Shown here: positions 8,799 to 18,418 of the stretch, piece by piece
Numbering within the stretch: the stretch's first letter is position 1
Layout of the letters: every line of letters starts with the position of its first letter
The notes under the pieces: generated by a model
The model's input: only the letters and a program-made list of their open reading frames with translations
Told to the model about the DNA's origin: nothing
The model's database searches: none
Assembly (NCBI GenBank): GCA_024331045.1
Contig: JANDJC010000015.1
Coordinates: 1 to 56,272, forward strand
Reading direction: 5' to 3'
DNA from: Nitrospira sp.
GTDB lineage: Bacteria; Nitrospirota; Nitrospiria; Nitrospirales; Nitrospiraceae
Length of the DNA: 56,272 nt
Program-made: the position numbers and the translations under genes

Positions 8799-9569
8799 TC
8801 AGAACTGGATTTCCTGGGGATTTATCTGCAGGGCAAAAGGCGGTTGTATTAGTTTATACAAGAGCCTGATTTCCTCCTCATACACACTATTGGGCGCAAA
8901 CATATCCCAATGGGTCGGCACTAGGACTTTAGTCCCTATGTCGGCAGCCATCTGAAACGCTTCGCGAACGGTCATATTACCAATAATACCCCGTCTCTCT
9001 CTGTAAAAATTCCTTTCGTTGACAGGAATGAAGGCAACATCGATGGGGCCTAGCTGCCGTAGCCGTTCAATCACGCAATCATCGGGCGAACCATCGCCCC
9101 CATGATACAGTTTGTGCCCTTCCCACTCAATCACATAGCCTACGCAACGCAGGTACCCTTCTTCGTCACGTTCAACGTGCGGATGAGCAGCAGGCACGGG
9201 CATCACTCTCACCCCAGGCCCTAGATTGATCCATTCATCTTCGGCAAGGATTATGCGGTGGCGGCTAATTCCTCCGATAACTAACAGCTTACTCACTTCG
9301 TTTGGACATATGAACTGGCAGGTCGGTGAGGCAGCCGCTAAGGGCACCAGAGTTTTTAAATCACAATGATCCATGTGTGCATGGGTGATCAGAACATAAT
9401 CAGCATCAGCCACTCTTGAGGGGTCAATCAGGATCGGTTTAAGGCGGCGCATGTCTTGCCCCTCGACCTCTGCAACGTAATCGCTCAAATAAGGATCGGT
9501 ATAGACAGTTACCTTTTTGAATTCAAACCGAAAGCCGCATTGGCCAAGAGGAAGAAGCGGCAGTTTCAT
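8799..9569 (-). CDS. UlaG-like metallo-beta-lactamase-fold hydrolase
   Basis: 256 residues. His63, His65, Asp67 and His68 (HAHMDH), His129, Asp159 and His220 form the expected two-metal site of the MBL fold. The overall layout, with a short N-terminus and HGGDG at 156-160, is closest to UlaG, the L-ascorbate-6-phosphate lactonase, and related phosphodiesterase-like enzymes. In a polysaccharide locus a lactonase or phosphoester hydrolase role on a sugar-acid intermediate is plausible, but this is inference. It ends directly before the GT2 gene and is separated from the SGNH gene upstream by about 22 bp. Confidence 0.8.
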   Translation of the reverse strand: MKLPLLPLGQCGFRFEFKKVTVYTDPYLSDYVAEVEGQDMRRLKPILIDPSRVADADYVLITHAHMDHCDLKTLVPLAAASPTCQFICPNEVSKLLVIGGISRHRIILAEDEWINLGPGVRVMPVPAAHPHVERDEEGYLRCVGYVIEWEGHKLYHGGDGSPDDCVIERLRQLGPIDVAFIPVNERNFYRERRGIIGNMTVREAFQMAADIGTKVLVPTHWDMFAPNSVYEEEIRLLYKLIQPPFALQINPQEIQF

Positions 9570-9591
9570 AGCTTGATCTCTTACGGTCCCG

Positions 9592-10920
9592 CTACTTTAC
9601 CGAACATGCTGTTGCAAGGGTTGTTTTCAGTAAATATTCCTTGATGGCCGATGCCATCACTTTGTGTCCCTCGGGAGTCCAATGCATGTCATATCTAAAA
9701 TAAAGAGGCTTGTGGCCTTTATACGACCGAAAAGCTCCAAATACATTTACAAGTTCCACTTTCCGCCCTGACGCATAATGAGCAACGGTTTCTAAGTAGC
9801 GATCAGAAGCAACTGCTCCTTCTGAAATCCAATAAGAACGACCTGGAACCCACTCGGTGTCGCGCACTTGATGACCCCAGGGATACACTACCACTGCAAA
9901 CTGTTGTCCTCTCTTTTCAACTACCTGTTTTATCATGGCGATACTCTCAAAGAGCCGATCCCACTGACTCGTGCGATCTTCTTGATCGTCAGCCAGTGTG
10001 TATCTCAATAACTCTGGGTTTGCACGTGTCACCATTCCTTGCACGGTAAAGTCCCGATAACCCATCAAGTTATTCAGATAAAAGAGAATTAACCGGGTAA
10101 AAAATGTGTGTTGATCGATCCAGGACCGAATTTGTTCGCTCAGTAACTCCTGGCGTTCGCGACCGGGCACACCGATGATCCTGCCTTCTTTATCATAGGT
10201 AGCTTCTTTTCTATACACAGTTTCTTGTAACAAATCGCTTACGTCTAAGTTGAGCAACACAAGATCCACTTCCAATTGGGATAAGTCCCCAGATAACTGA
10301 AAAAACGAAAGAATCGGTGCGTAGCTATCAACACCCCCATTTAACACCTCCACAATAGCTGTGCCACACGTCTTTTCTTGGTTTAATTCCTTTTCTAACA
10401 AAGCGGAAAAGGTCTGGTCGTCTTCGACTCCTTTGCCCATGGTAAAGGAATCTCCCAACATCAAGATCCGATAATGATGGGGAGGTTTTTGAAAAGTGGT
10501 GTCTTTCCCGCGAAGGCCAATATTGTTCACATGCTGAATATATGAAAATTCTGGTTGTTCAACCCGCGAGTTTGTGTTTGGAACAAATTTATGGTGTCGA
10601 ACAGGATCAGGTACCAGCAGAGGAGATAGAGGTTTAACTAAAACGAGGGCCGCCACCATATCAACGACGGCGAACGTCAATGTGATCGAAAGAAAGAGAA
10701 GCCATGTCCGAACTACAACCTCGTGCCAACGAGTTCCTAACAAGGAACGAGTCATGGCCAGCATGAGCGCAGCTACGAGGAGGATAGACACGCCAAAAAG
10801 AGACGAAGGGCCGAACTGCTTTCGTACAAAATATCGCTCGTGACCGATCACAATGGCAGCCGCAAGAAGGCCCAAGCTCACAACTGTGATAATTGTTTTT
10901 ACCTTGTTCACGGTCCTCAT
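9592..10920 (-). CDS. Membrane-anchored SGNH/GDSL hydrolase (AlgJ/AlgX-like acyltransferase or esterase)
   Basis: 442 residues. Three hydrophobic segments (about 8-26, 40-58 and 72-96) anchor it. The extracytoplasmic domain begins near 105; NIGLRG (133-138) precedes the block I motif GDSFTMG with nucleophile Ser158, and DMHW near the end supplies Asp411 and His413, with another His at 419. This D-x-H-W ending recalls AlgJ/AlgX-type O-acetyl transferases and PatB-like esterases. A role in adding or removing acyl groups on the exported glycan in the periplasm is the natural guess. A short hairpin precedes its start, and there is no good ribosome site. Confidence 0.78.
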   Translation of the reverse strand: MRTVNKVKTIITVVSLGLLAAAIVIGHERYFVRKQFGPSSLFGVSILLVAALMLAMTRSLLGTRWHEVVVRTWLLFLSITLTFAVVDMVAALVLVKPLSPLLVPDPVRHHKFVPNTNSRVEQPEFSYIQHVNNIGLRGKDTTFQKPPHHYRILMLGDSFTMGKGVEDDQTFSALLEKELNQEKTCGTAIVEVLNGGVDSYAPILSFFQLSGDLSQLEVDLVLLNLDVSDLLQETVYRKEATYDKEGRIIGVPGRERQELLSEQIRSWIDQHTFFTRLILFYLNNLMGYRDFTVQGMVTRANPELLRYTLADDQEDRTSQWDRLFESIAMIKQVVEKRGQQFAVVVYPWGHQVRDTEWVPGRSYWISEGAVASDRYLETVAHYASGRKVELVNVFGAFRSYKGHKPLYFRYDMHWTPEGHKVMASAIKEYLLKTTLATACSVK

Positions 10921-10937
10921 CCATTAGCATCTCTGAT

Positions 10938-10954
10938 GCGAGGTTCATCCTCGC
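10938..10954 (-). other. Short inverted repeat in the leader of the SGNH hydrolase gene
   Basis: Six-base arms GCGAGG and CCTCGC with a 5-nt loop. It lies about 18 bp before the ATG of the SGNH gene in a 154-bp gap to the methyltransferase gene. No U-run follows in the transcribed direction, so an intrinsic terminator is unlikely; it could be a leader hairpin or chance. The rest of the gap shows nothing recognisable. Confidence 0.35.
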
Positions 10955-11074
10955 CCATACCACTTTCCATCACCAGAAAAAAGCCACCAACTCAGCAATA
11001 GCCATAGAATCGCCTTTTACATAACTGACGCTCCTGCGGAGAACTGGTAACAAGAGAGCTGCTAACAATATGAA

Positions 11075-11947
11075 TTAGGATGACTGTGCCGACTTAATCC
11101 AATAGACTGCTCGTCTATCAATAGAAATGATCGGATCGTTGATTTGATGTTCCAACCGATACTCATCGATCGCCAGCCGACAGTCCTTCAGATTCTGATA
11201 ATCGTCGAAGATCGCATACCCTCCCACTGAAAGTTTGGGGTACAGATGGGTGAGGATCTCCCGCGTGGATTCATAAAGATCAGCATCCGCACGGAGCACG
11301 GACAAGCTCGTCACTGCAGCAGTCGGAAGTGTTTCATGGAAAAAACCTGGAAGAAAGACCACCTGCTCGTCTAACAACCCGTAGCGGGAGAAGTTAGATT
11401 TGACTTGTTCCAAAGAAACCGCCATGTCACCTTTCCGCCATCCAAATGAATTGTGCTGTTGCTCTGGATCCGGCAACCCCTCAAAAGAATCAGCAACCCA
11501 GACTCGCCTCTGATCGCCCCTCGCTTTCAAAACGCCTCGCATAAAAATCGACACCCCCCCTCGCCAAACCCCAGCCTCCAGAACATCCCCGGGCACTTGT
11601 CTCCTGATAACATCGGTGATGGCAGCCTGCATCTGATCCAACTGCTTCATCCCAACCATCGTTTCGGCGTCTTCCTCTCGACCGCGCGCCTCATGTGTTG
11701 ACTCAAGGTAATCGGACTCTTCACTGGGCCTCAGCTGAACGATCTCAAGATGAAAGGGGCTCAACAAGCGATCGAGAATCCACTTGGCAGCGCGAAAATG
11801 AAACCGTCTGGGGGCAATTGTATGCCGAGTCACTTTGTGGGCGCATATCGCTCTGGTAAGACAACGTTTTAAAAGATCTAGGTACAAGTCATCGACCATC
11901 TGCGGGACAGGCTCAGAGGGAACGAATGGCAGAAACTGAGCAGTCAT
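11075..11947 (-). CDS. TylF/MycF-family O-methyltransferase
   Basis: 290 residues. The S-adenosylmethionine site is EAGVWRGG (124-131); DSFEGLP (153-159), DADLYEST (221-228) and DDY (248-250) are the metal- and substrate-binding signatures of macrocin O-methyltransferase relatives, which methylate sugar hydroxyls using Mg2+. The first 90 residues are a helical extension. In this locus it probably O-methylates a sugar of the exopolysaccharide or a nucleotide-sugar precursor. No membrane segment or signal peptide is evident. Confidence 0.88.
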   Translation of the reverse strand: MTAQFLPFVPSEPVPQMVDDLYLDLLKRCLTRAICAHKVTRHTIAPRRFHFRAAKWILDRLLSPFHLEIVQLRPSEESDYLESTHEARGREEDAETMVGMKQLDQMQAAITDVIRRQVPGDVLEAGVWRGGVSIFMRGVLKARGDQRRVWVADSFEGLPDPEQQHNSFGWRKGDMAVSLEQVKSNFSRYGLLDEQVVFLPGFFHETLPTAAVTSLSVLRADADLYESTREILTHLYPKLSVGGYAIFDDYQNLKDCRLAIDEYRLEHQINDPIISIDRRAVYWIKSAQSS

Positions 11948-12003
11948 ACTTCCTCGTCAGGAGTAGCAAATTCATCATGGGAGCAGTTGTTGCTCCATTT
12001 CAC

Positions 12004-13068
12004 CTAAAACAACCCGACAATCCTGGCCAAAAACAGCGGAACGGTTTTCGTGTCTTCTTCAAAGATGTTAATTCGTCTCACGGTAAATCGATCATCGTCG
12101 CATTTGACATGACCTCCATTGGCAATGAACGCCACGCGATACCCAGACTGTTGAACAGCCTCGATTACTTGGGGTGTTCGGTAACCGCGCGGGTAACTAA
12201 AGTAGATGGGGGGCTTTTTCAGCCGAGTGACTAAGACCGATGTACACTCTTCAATGTCCTTACGCGCTTCATCCAGAGGAATCTCACTGAGCAAGTGATG
12301 TTCGCTACCATGGCCACCAAATTGAACACCCTTTTTCAACATTTCCGTAACATGTTCCCATGTAATGAAGCCATCTGTAGCCTTTGCATCATCCCATCTT
12401 ATGGGCAATTCTTGGTCGAGCCGCGTAAGAACCTTGTTAACTTCCACCAGCTCAAACCGTTTTCGCCGCAACGTTATGAGCTCAATAATTCGCTGACGAG
12501 GGTCAGCATCAGTACACTCGATACACTGCTCGAGTCCTAATGGTGCGATAATTTCTCGCAACAAAGAGGCCTTTGATGGATCTTGTCTGGCCTCCTTGAT
12601 CGCAGTAAGGAGTCCATGAACTAGTGCTTCTTGCCAAAACAGTCGTTGTGTCCCTATGTAATTGACAGGTAAAAAGATAACCGCTGGAATCTGGTGGTGA
12701 GTTAAAAGAGGGAAAGCATTGTAATAATTATCTCGCCAGCCATCATCAAATGTCACTAAGCATGATGAATTCTCAAATGGCATTTTGCGTTCCATCCGCT
12801 CCACAAACTCGTCAATTGTGATCACATGGAACCGCTTGTGAAGGGTCTCCATCTGCATCGCGAAGGTCTCCCGCGTGACCACGATAGCTGGATGTGACCC
12901 CGTTACCTTCATTTCCTCTTCGGTAAGGACGCGATGGTACATCAACACAACGGCTTTCCGCCGAAGCTTGATTCGCAGCCAGAGCTGCAGGAGCCCCACC
13001 GCATAAAGACCGTGTGCGATTGCCACTTTAAGAAGTGATTTCATTCGCAACATCTTGCCCATTCTCAT
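12004..13068 (-). CDS. Polysaccharide deacetylase (CE4 family)
   Basis: 354 residues. An amphipathic or weakly hydrophobic N-terminus (about 10-35) is followed by MYHRV (43-47) and the CE4 motif TFDDGW (106-111) with the catalytic and metal-binding aspartates. A GGHGSEHHLL segment in the C-terminal half supplies the HxxxH-like metal ligands, and FSYPRGY the active-site Arg region. Long insertion of about 100 residues between motif 1 and motif 2. The family removes N- or O-acetyl groups from glycans. It is distinct from the DUF3473 deacetylase near 31 kb, so the cluster has two deacetylases. A 98-bp gap separates it from the upstream epimerase gene. Confidence 0.85.
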   Translation of the reverse strand: MRMGKMLRMKSLLKVAIAHGLYAVGLLQLWLRIKLRRKAVVLMYHRVLTEEEMKVTGSHPAIVVTRETFAMQMETLHKRFHVITIDEFVERMERKMPFENSSCLVTFDDGWRDNYYNAFPLLTHHQIPAVIFLPVNYIGTQRLFWQEALVHGLLTAIKEARQDPSKASLLREIIAPLGLEQCIECTDADPRQRIIELITLRRKRFELVEVNKVLTRLDQELPIRWDDAKATDGFITWEHVTEMLKKGVQFGGHGSEHHLLSEIPLDEARKDIEECTSVLVTRLKKPPIYFSYPRGYRTPQVIEAVQQSGYRVAFIANGGHVKCDDDRFTVRRINIFEEDTKTVPLFLARIVGLF

Positions 13069-13166
13069 GGCAGGATGCTCATCGTTTCGAAATTTCGCTT
13101 TTTGCTCACTTTATGTTGCGAGCTTTCAGGGGGGCTATTCGTGGGAATAGTCCTGCTAGTCGTTGT

Positions 13167-14123
13167 TTAATTCGCCCGCAACAGGGTATCGAAATAGGCC
13201 ACAGTCTTTGCCAGCCCCACGCGCAGAGGAACTTTGGGGTACCACTGCAAGAGCTTTTCTGCCTTCGTAATGTCAGGCTGCCGCTGTTTGGGGTCATCGG
13301 ACGGGAGCGGCTTAAACACGAGAGTCGATTTTGAATTGCAAATCTCGATGATCGTCTCAGCTAATTGTAAGATGGAATATTCCTCCGGATTTCCGAAATT
13401 GACCGGCCCCACGACTTCATCACCACTGTTCATAAGGGACACGAGCGCATCGATCATATCGTCCACGTAGCAGAATGAACGGGTCTGGGTCCCATCGCCA
13501 TAAATCGTGATGGGCAAATCCTGCAAGGCCTGAACGATGAAGTTCGACACTACGCGCCCATCATTGGGATGCATCCTTGGACCATAGGTGTTGAAGATCC
13601 TCGCTACTTTGATTTTCAAATTGTATTGCCTGTGATAATCGAAGAACAGCGTCTCCGCACAACGTTTTCCCTCGTCATAACAGGCTCGGCTGCCAATGGG
13701 ATTCACATTCCCCCAATACTCTTCTGTCTGTGGATGGATAATCGGATCTCCATACACTTCGGAAGTTGAAGCCTGCAGGATTTTGGCTCCGACCCGTTTA
13801 GCTAAACCAAGCATGTTGATCGCGCCATGCACGCTGGTTTTGGTGGTCTGAACAGGATGCCGTTGATAGTGAATGGGTGACGCGGGGCAAGCTAAATTAT
13901 AAATCTCGTCAACCTCAACATAGAGGGGAAACGTCACATCATGACGCATGAGTTCAAACGCCGGATGGGAAAGGAGGTGGCGAATGTTGTCTTTCGTCCC
14001 TGTATAAAAATTGTCGACGCAGAGGACATCATCCCCTTGAGTCAAAAGACGCTCGCAGAGATGGGAGCCAAGAAACCCTGCCCCGCCCGTTACCAGCACA
14101 CGTTTTTTCCCAGCAACCTTCAT
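13167..14123 (-). CDS. UDP-glucuronate decarboxylase-like NAD-dependent epimerase/dehydratase
   Basis: 318 residues from the ATG at 14123, preceded by a GGAGGGGGGA ribosome site; a short extension to 14141 overlaps the upstream gene. [10 protein letters not shown] (about 12-21) binds [12 protein letters not shown] (119-127) and Tyr149-x3-Lys153 (YDEGK) form the active site, and [10 protein letters not shown] follows. The combination of YDEGKR and NPIGSRACY is typical of UDP-xylose synthases, which decarboxylate UDP-glucuronate to UDP-xylose. This would provide xylose, or a xylose-derived sugar, for the polysaccharide. Confidence 0.9.
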   Translation of the reverse strand: MKVAGKKRVLVTGGAGFLGSHLCERLLTQGDDVLCVDNFYTGTKDNIRHLLSHPAFELMRHDVTFPLYVEVDEIYNLACPASPIHYQRHPVQTTKTSVHGAINMLGLAKRVGAKILQASTSEVYGDPIIHPQTEEYWGNVNPIGSRACYDEGKRCAETLFFDYHRQYNLKIKVARIFNTYGPRMHPNDGRVVSNFIVQALQDLPITIYGDGTQTRSFCYVDDMIDALVSLMNSGDEVVGPVNFGNPEEYSILQLAETIIEICNSKSTLVFKPLPSDDPKQRQPDITKAEKLLQWYPKVPLRVGLAKTVAYFDTLLRAN

Positions 14124-14137
14124 CAGTCCCCCCTCCA

Positions 14138-15124
14138 TCAACTGGTTGGTTCAGCGGAGATCCTTCTTTTATCCTGCCTGAACAGCTTTTTCTCTTGGTC
14201 CTCTGTTTCAAAAGCCTGCAGCGCTCGCCTTGCGGCTTCCTCAAACCGATCCCCTGTTCCCAACGCAATTTGAGAGCGAAGATACTGCTCCGCCAATTGA
14301 TTTTTCCCCACTTTGGCATAGGCCACGCCTAAGTGAAGGTCGATACAGTAGATAGTCGGCTTGAGTGCCTTGGCCTTCTCAAGCAACGGCAACCCCTCCT
14401 GCACTCTCCCAGCCTGCACCAAGACCCATCCATAGGTGTCGAGAATGTCGGGGTTTCGGGGATCAAGGGCATACGCCCGAGCGGCATAGGGTTCGACCAG
14501 TATTGGATCGGCTCCCAAAAATTCGATGTCGAGCCAGGCAATGGCATTGTACAGTTGAGCGGACTCAAACCCACTATCCAAGGCAAGCTGATATTCTTCC
14601 CGAGCCCGCTGATAGTCATGCTCCCGCTCATAGACCATCCCTAGATTGTAGTGTTTCAGATCCTGATGGGTTTTGGCTGTGACGACTGCCACCGGAACCA
14701 GCAGCAGCAGAATCAAGGGCACCGCCCATTTGATTCCAAGCTGCCGGCTTCTCACCACCACGACACCAACAAGGATGCCCGCCGTATCCGCAACCAGATC
14801 GCCAGATTCCGCCGTTCGGCCGATTCTCAAGACCGCTTGTTGAACTTCATCCAACACTGCGACCGCTAAAGTCAGGCCTGTAGCCAGCGCAAGCCTGTTT
14901 CGTTCTTCCCTGGGCCAGGATGCATGACATACTGCACCATTTATGATGAGCAACAGAACAACAAACGCGATGAAATGAACCAGTTTGTCTAACCCAGGCA
15001 GACGAAGCCACAGCGCAGCCAACGGATTGGCCAAGAGATTGGGCAGGACGAACAGCGCCGCAACGAACACCGGAGCCACCCACCAGGCTATCTGGAGCGT
15101 TCCTCTTGGCACCATCGAATTCAT
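14138..15124 (-). CDS. VanZ-like membrane domain fused to TPR repeats
   Basis: 328 residues. The N-terminal half has about four hydrophobic helices (near 12-32, 44-64, 78-94, 130-150) and the VanZ signatures DKLVHFIAF (about 45-53), DEVQQ and [15 protein letters not shown]. From about 155 to 300 the protein contains TPR-like repeats ([47 protein letters not shown]). VanZ proteins occur in many exosortase loci, with unknown role; the TPR part would sit on one face of the membrane as an interaction platform. The start overlaps the upstream acyltransferase stop as ATGA. Confidence 0.85.
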   Translation of the reverse strand: MNSMVPRGTLQIAWWVAPVFVAALFVLPNLLANPLAALWLRLPGLDKLVHFIAFVVLLLIINGAVCHASWPREERNRLALATGLTLAVAVLDEVQQAVLRIGRTAESGDLVADTAGILVGVVVVRSRQLGIKWAVPLILLLLVPVAVVTAKTHQDLKHYNLGMVYEREHDYQRAREEYQLALDSGFESAQLYNAIAWLDIEFLGADPILVEPYAARAYALDPRNPDILDTYGWVLVQAGRVQEGLPLLEKAKALKPTIYCIDLHLGVAYAKVGKNQLAEQYLRSQIALGTGDRFEEAARRALQAFETEDQEKKLFRQDKRRISAEPTS

Positions 15125-16203
15125 GATATCGCCACCGGCCTGACGATCGTTTTCGTCGCCACCAGACGATTTTTGATCCTCCCCACTACGTCAACCGTCA
15201 ACCCATACAGACCTCGCCAGGTGAGCGGATAATAGGAAATCGTCTGATAGCCTCGACGCTCCGTGATCCAGCCATGGAGCCAGGTTTCATCGCTCCCCAG
15301 AAACTCATAGGAGGCCAGTTTCTGCTCAAAAGCATACTGGATGGTTTCGCCCAGCAACTGCCATCCCGGAGAGCAATGGCTCCATGCCTCGTCGTAGCCG
15401 ATCTTAAACACCCAATATCGGTCAGCATAGAGGGCCGCCAGCTGGGCAGCAATCGGTATCCCTGCCACATCCAGAAAGGCGAACCGAAAGACACCAGCCC
15501 GTGAGGCCTGGAGGGCATACTGTTCAAAAAACTGCCTCATGGCCGGTCGCTGCTTAAGGCTCGATCCCCTCCGACCTTTCCATCCCGTCGCTTCAATGCG
15601 GACAAACTCTTTCATGCCGGCAGCGAGCTCGTCTTCCTTTGGACAAAAAATCCGAACCGTGACCGGTCCTCTCTGCTCAGCCCGGCGGCGAGCCCGCCTT
15701 AAATCATAGCGGCGGCGAGACGAAAGCTTCTCCAGATAGGCAATCCATCCCGATGAAATCGGAACCATTAGCGAATAGCTGATGCCTCCTTTCATGAGGA
15801 TTCCAGGATGCGAAGCGAGCGGGCCGCGATCAAACCGAGACGCCACTGCTGACTCCACCGGTACTCGGGCCAGAGCAATCGGACGTCGCATTTGGCAAAG
15901 GGCTTCTATCAGATACGCGAGCGCCTCGTCATCACGATACAGAAGTCCGGACGGTTCATACAGAAATGACACGCCGATCAATTCCAGCCTGACGGCTGCA
16001 CCGTGCCTCCGCTCAACTAGCGGCGCAAGGCCAACTAATTCTCCTCGTCGGCGAACGGTGACAATCGACAGTTGGTCCTCTGCATGGAAGGCCTCCACGC
16101 CAGCCACGATCCACGCATAGCTTAAGGTCGGTATCCCCACTCGTTCGGCGAGAACATCCCATTCTTCCGCCATGCCTTCTAACACCGAATAGCTTTTCAC
16201 CAC
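15121..16203 (-). CDS. BioF2/CelD-type GNAT-fold acyltransferase (first of three)
   Basis: 360 residues. The N-terminal GNAT-like half contains VTVRRRGELVGLAPLV, and the second (about 165-310) has a basic RRRYDLRRARRR helix and the FLGSDETWLHGW end typical of BioF2-like or CelD-like acetyltransferases related to FemAB. These enzymes transfer an acyl or aminoacyl group to a glycan or peptide nucleophile. This is the first of three such proteins in 5.5 kb (with those at 17295 and 19687). Substrate unknown. Confidence 0.78.
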   Translation of the reverse strand: MVKSYSVLEGMAEEWDVLAERVGIPTLSYAWIVAGVEAFHAEDQLSIVTVRRRGELVGLAPLVERRHGAAVRLELIGVSFLYEPSGLLYRDDEALAYLIEALCQMRRPIALARVPVESAVASRFDRGPLASHPGILMKGGISYSLMVPISSGWIAYLEKLSSRRRYDLRRARRRAEQRGPVTVRIFCPKEDELAAGMKEFVRIEATGWKGRRGSSLKQRPAMRQFFEQYALQASRAGVFRFAFLDVAGIPIAAQLAALYADRYWVFKIGYDEAWSHCSPGWQLLGETIQYAFEQKLASYEFLGSDETWLHGWITERRGYQTISYYPLTWRGLYGLTVDVVGRIKNRLVATKTIVRPVAIS

Positions 16204-16267
16204 TTCAATGTCGTACAGATGCGTGTCCCTCCCCGGTTGCCTTTTGCCTGTGAAGGCGCCTCCAGAG

Positions 16268-17308
16268 TCAATGGCTTTTTCCTACGAACGATCGAACCCC
16301 CCGTAGTATTGCTCCACTTCCTGGCAACCACGCACACAGGGCCACCCCTATCCCCGTAGGCCAACCGTTGAATTTCCCGAGCGAGAACCATCGTCCTATG
16401 GCTGCTCGTGCGTCACGCATGTTTGAGTGCATGACACCGTGCCTGGCCAATTGCAAATAGAGATCCGCCTCTACTCTTCTGAGTTCCTCACGATGAGCAG
16501 TGACAAACGCTGGATCGGCTTTCCACACCGACTCAATCATACGGAGATGGAAGCGGATTTTTGCCGCGGCACTCATATGCGTCAATCGCGGCCATTCATC
16601 GCCGCCGCGATTGACGGTTGTCTCTACATCCATGAACCCCGCCGGATAGGTTCGAGCCACTCGCGCAAAAAATGCCCAGTCTGAACAGTGATGATTGTCT
16701 TCAGGAAACCGAATATCTGGTGTGACGCAAGCAGCCCGTACAATCGCGCAACTCGGAAGAATGTAGGGGCTGGCCAGTAACGCCCGGTACAGCCGTCCCG
16801 AATAGAGCACGATCGGTTCCTCGCGAGTCGCACAGGGCACCACGACCCTGGACATTTCCTCAAACACCTTGTCCCACTGGAGCGGTTCGTGAAACCAGGT
16901 GCTCAGCCCCTTGGGTATCACCTTGCTTTTATTGCCTGTGATCACAAAGTCTGAGAATAGAAATCCCACATGGGGGAATTGTTCCATGATGGCCACTTGC
17001 CATTCTAATTTTCGTTCCATCCAGAGGTCATCGGAGTCCAAAAAAGCAAGGTACCGCCCCTGAGCCGCCTCCAAAGCCCTGTTACGCGCCCCTCCTACCC
17101 CCTTGTTGTCCTGATGAATAGCCGTAATCCGATTGCCGAACGAAGCCAACACCTGTTTCGTGTCATCCGTCGATCCGTCATCGACAACGATAATTTCCCT
17201 CGGAGGCCTCGTCTGGCGCAGCACGCTCTCGATCGCCTCGGCCACCAAGTGGGCGCGGTTGTACGTCGGAATGATGACGCTTACATCGACAGGGTCACGA
17301 GCTTGCAC
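16268..17308 (-). CDS. Family 2 glycosyltransferase
   Basis: 346 residues. The GT-A opening VSVIIPTYNRAHLV (about 8-22), VVDDGSTDDT (40-49), GVGGARNRAL and the metal-binding FLDSDD (about 89-94) are textbook GT2 features. The C-terminal third is helical with no strong membrane helix. The donor is unknown. Its first 14 bp overlap the end of the second acyltransferase gene, implying translational coupling. The 64 bp downstream before the first acyltransferase contain nothing notable. Confidence 0.88.
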   Translation of the reverse strand: MQARDPVDVSVIIPTYNRAHLVAEAIESVLRQTRPPREIIVVDDGSTDDTKQVLASFGNRITAIHQDNKGVGGARNRALEAAQGRYLAFLDSDDLWMERKLEWQVAIMEQFPHVGFLFSDFVITGNKSKVIPKGLSTWFHEPLQWDKVFEEMSRVVVPCATREEPIVLYSGRLYRALLASPYILPSCAIVRAACVTPDIRFPEDNHHCSDWAFFARVARTYPAGFMDVETTVNRGGDEWPRLTHMSAAAKIRFHLRMIESVWKADPAFVTAHREELRRVEADLYLQLARHGVMHSNMRDARAAIGRWFSLGKFNGWPTGIGVALCAWLPGSGAILRGVRSFVGKSH

Positions 17309-18398
17309 AATCAGTTCTCTTTATTTTGCCGTGCAGCATTCTTCTTATCGAACCCAGTTTTTGCCTCGTTGTAACAAGGGCATAGGTGACGCTATCCTTA
17401 AAAACCTGAACCTGAACGGTCGTGCGCACATGGTTACAGAACCGCTGCTTGAACGGTTCATCACCTATGGAGAAATCAAACTCCTCACGCTTCTGCTCGA
17501 TCGCATAGCCGATCAGATACCGAAGCAGAACCAAGCCTGGAGAATGTTTTGCATAAGCTGGATCGAACGAAGGCTTATACCACAAGAACCGCCCTTGATA
17601 ATCAAATCCCACATGCATCGCCAACGGACGACTATCCAGAATCACGATCGACAATACAAGCCAATCCGTCCCACACAGAGCCTGCGCTAATTCCTGGTAG
17701 AATGATCGATTCTTCTCGTCAAGAAACAGACTGGGGCTCCCGGTGTTGGCCCAGCGGGCGATGTGTTGCGAGAAGAAACCCTCCAGATAAGCCATCACCT
17801 CTGGTCCCTGCACCGTTTTGAAGGTGAGGCGGCCCTGGCGCTGAAAATAATTCTGCCGGCGGCGCAAACTGTACTTATTGAATACCTTCAACGCTTCTTC
17901 TTCATGTCCCTTGATCAGCAACGTCGGACTCGGGTAGAGCTCCCGTTGAAGCAAGTGGCAGCCGTAGCGACGACAGAACTGCTCAATCGCCGAAAGGGTC
18001 GGCGATTCCGAAGGAATACTGTTAAGGATCATACAATCCCATCGACCCTCGGCAGCCCATAGATGGTGCAGAAGCCTTTCCACCACATCGAGGCGGTCGG
18101 TGGGAAACAGTACGTCTCCGTAGTCAGCCCTGCCATCTCCCAGAAACTTGATAACCCGATGCCCAAGAAATCCCTTGGTGAGCATGAGCGGAGCGACCCC
18201 TTCGATCGTCGTCCCGTCGGAAGTTGGAACGACGAGATACAATGGCTCGCACTGATCGCCAAAGGTTTTTTCCCAACTGGCGAGCCATTGGTAGGTCTGA
18301 AAGATCGTCCTGGTCGGACTTTTGCTTGCCAAGGTATTCCATGCTTGGGGATCAAGCCCCACATGATCGATCGACGACACAATCGTTGGATCGGCCAC
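17295..18398 (-). CDS. BioF2/FemAB-like GNAT-fold acyltransferase (second of three)
   Basis: 367 residues. IFQTYQWLASWEKTF (about 32-46) is the usual opening of BioF2/FemAB-like proteins; a basic SLRRRQNYFQRQGRL helix (about 177-191) and DFSIGDEPFKQRF near 310-322 close the second GNAT-like domain. Probably cytoplasmic. Related in outline, though not closely in sequence, to the two other acyltransferases in the cluster. It sits about 20 bp downstream of the DegT aminotransferase gene, whose product could furnish the amino group that is acylated. Confidence 0.78.
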   Translation of the reverse strand: MADPTIVSSIDHVGLDPQAWNTLASKSPTRTIFQTYQWLASWEKTFGDQCEPLYLVVPTSDGTTIEGVAPLMLTKGFLGHRVIKFLGDGRADYGDVLFPTDRLDVVERLLHHLWAAEGRWDCMILNSIPSESPTLSAIEQFCRRYGCHLLQRELYPSPTLLIKGHEEEALKVFNKYSLRRRQNYFQRQGRLTFKTVQGPEVMAYLEGFFSQHIARWANTGSPSLFLDEKNRSFYQELAQALCGTDWLVLSIVILDSRPLAMHVGFDYQGRFLWYKPSFDPAYAKHSPGLVLLRYLIGYAIEQKREEFDFSIGDEPFKQRFCNHVRTTVQVQVFKDSVTYALVTTRQKLGSIRRMLHGKIKRTDCASS

Positions 18399-18418
18399 GG
18401 TAAACCAGACTATCGCGG

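Noticed and set aside
13135..13150. Inverted repeat CTATTC / GAATAG after the decarboxylase gene
   Set aside because: Six-base arms with no U-run; too weak to call a terminator.
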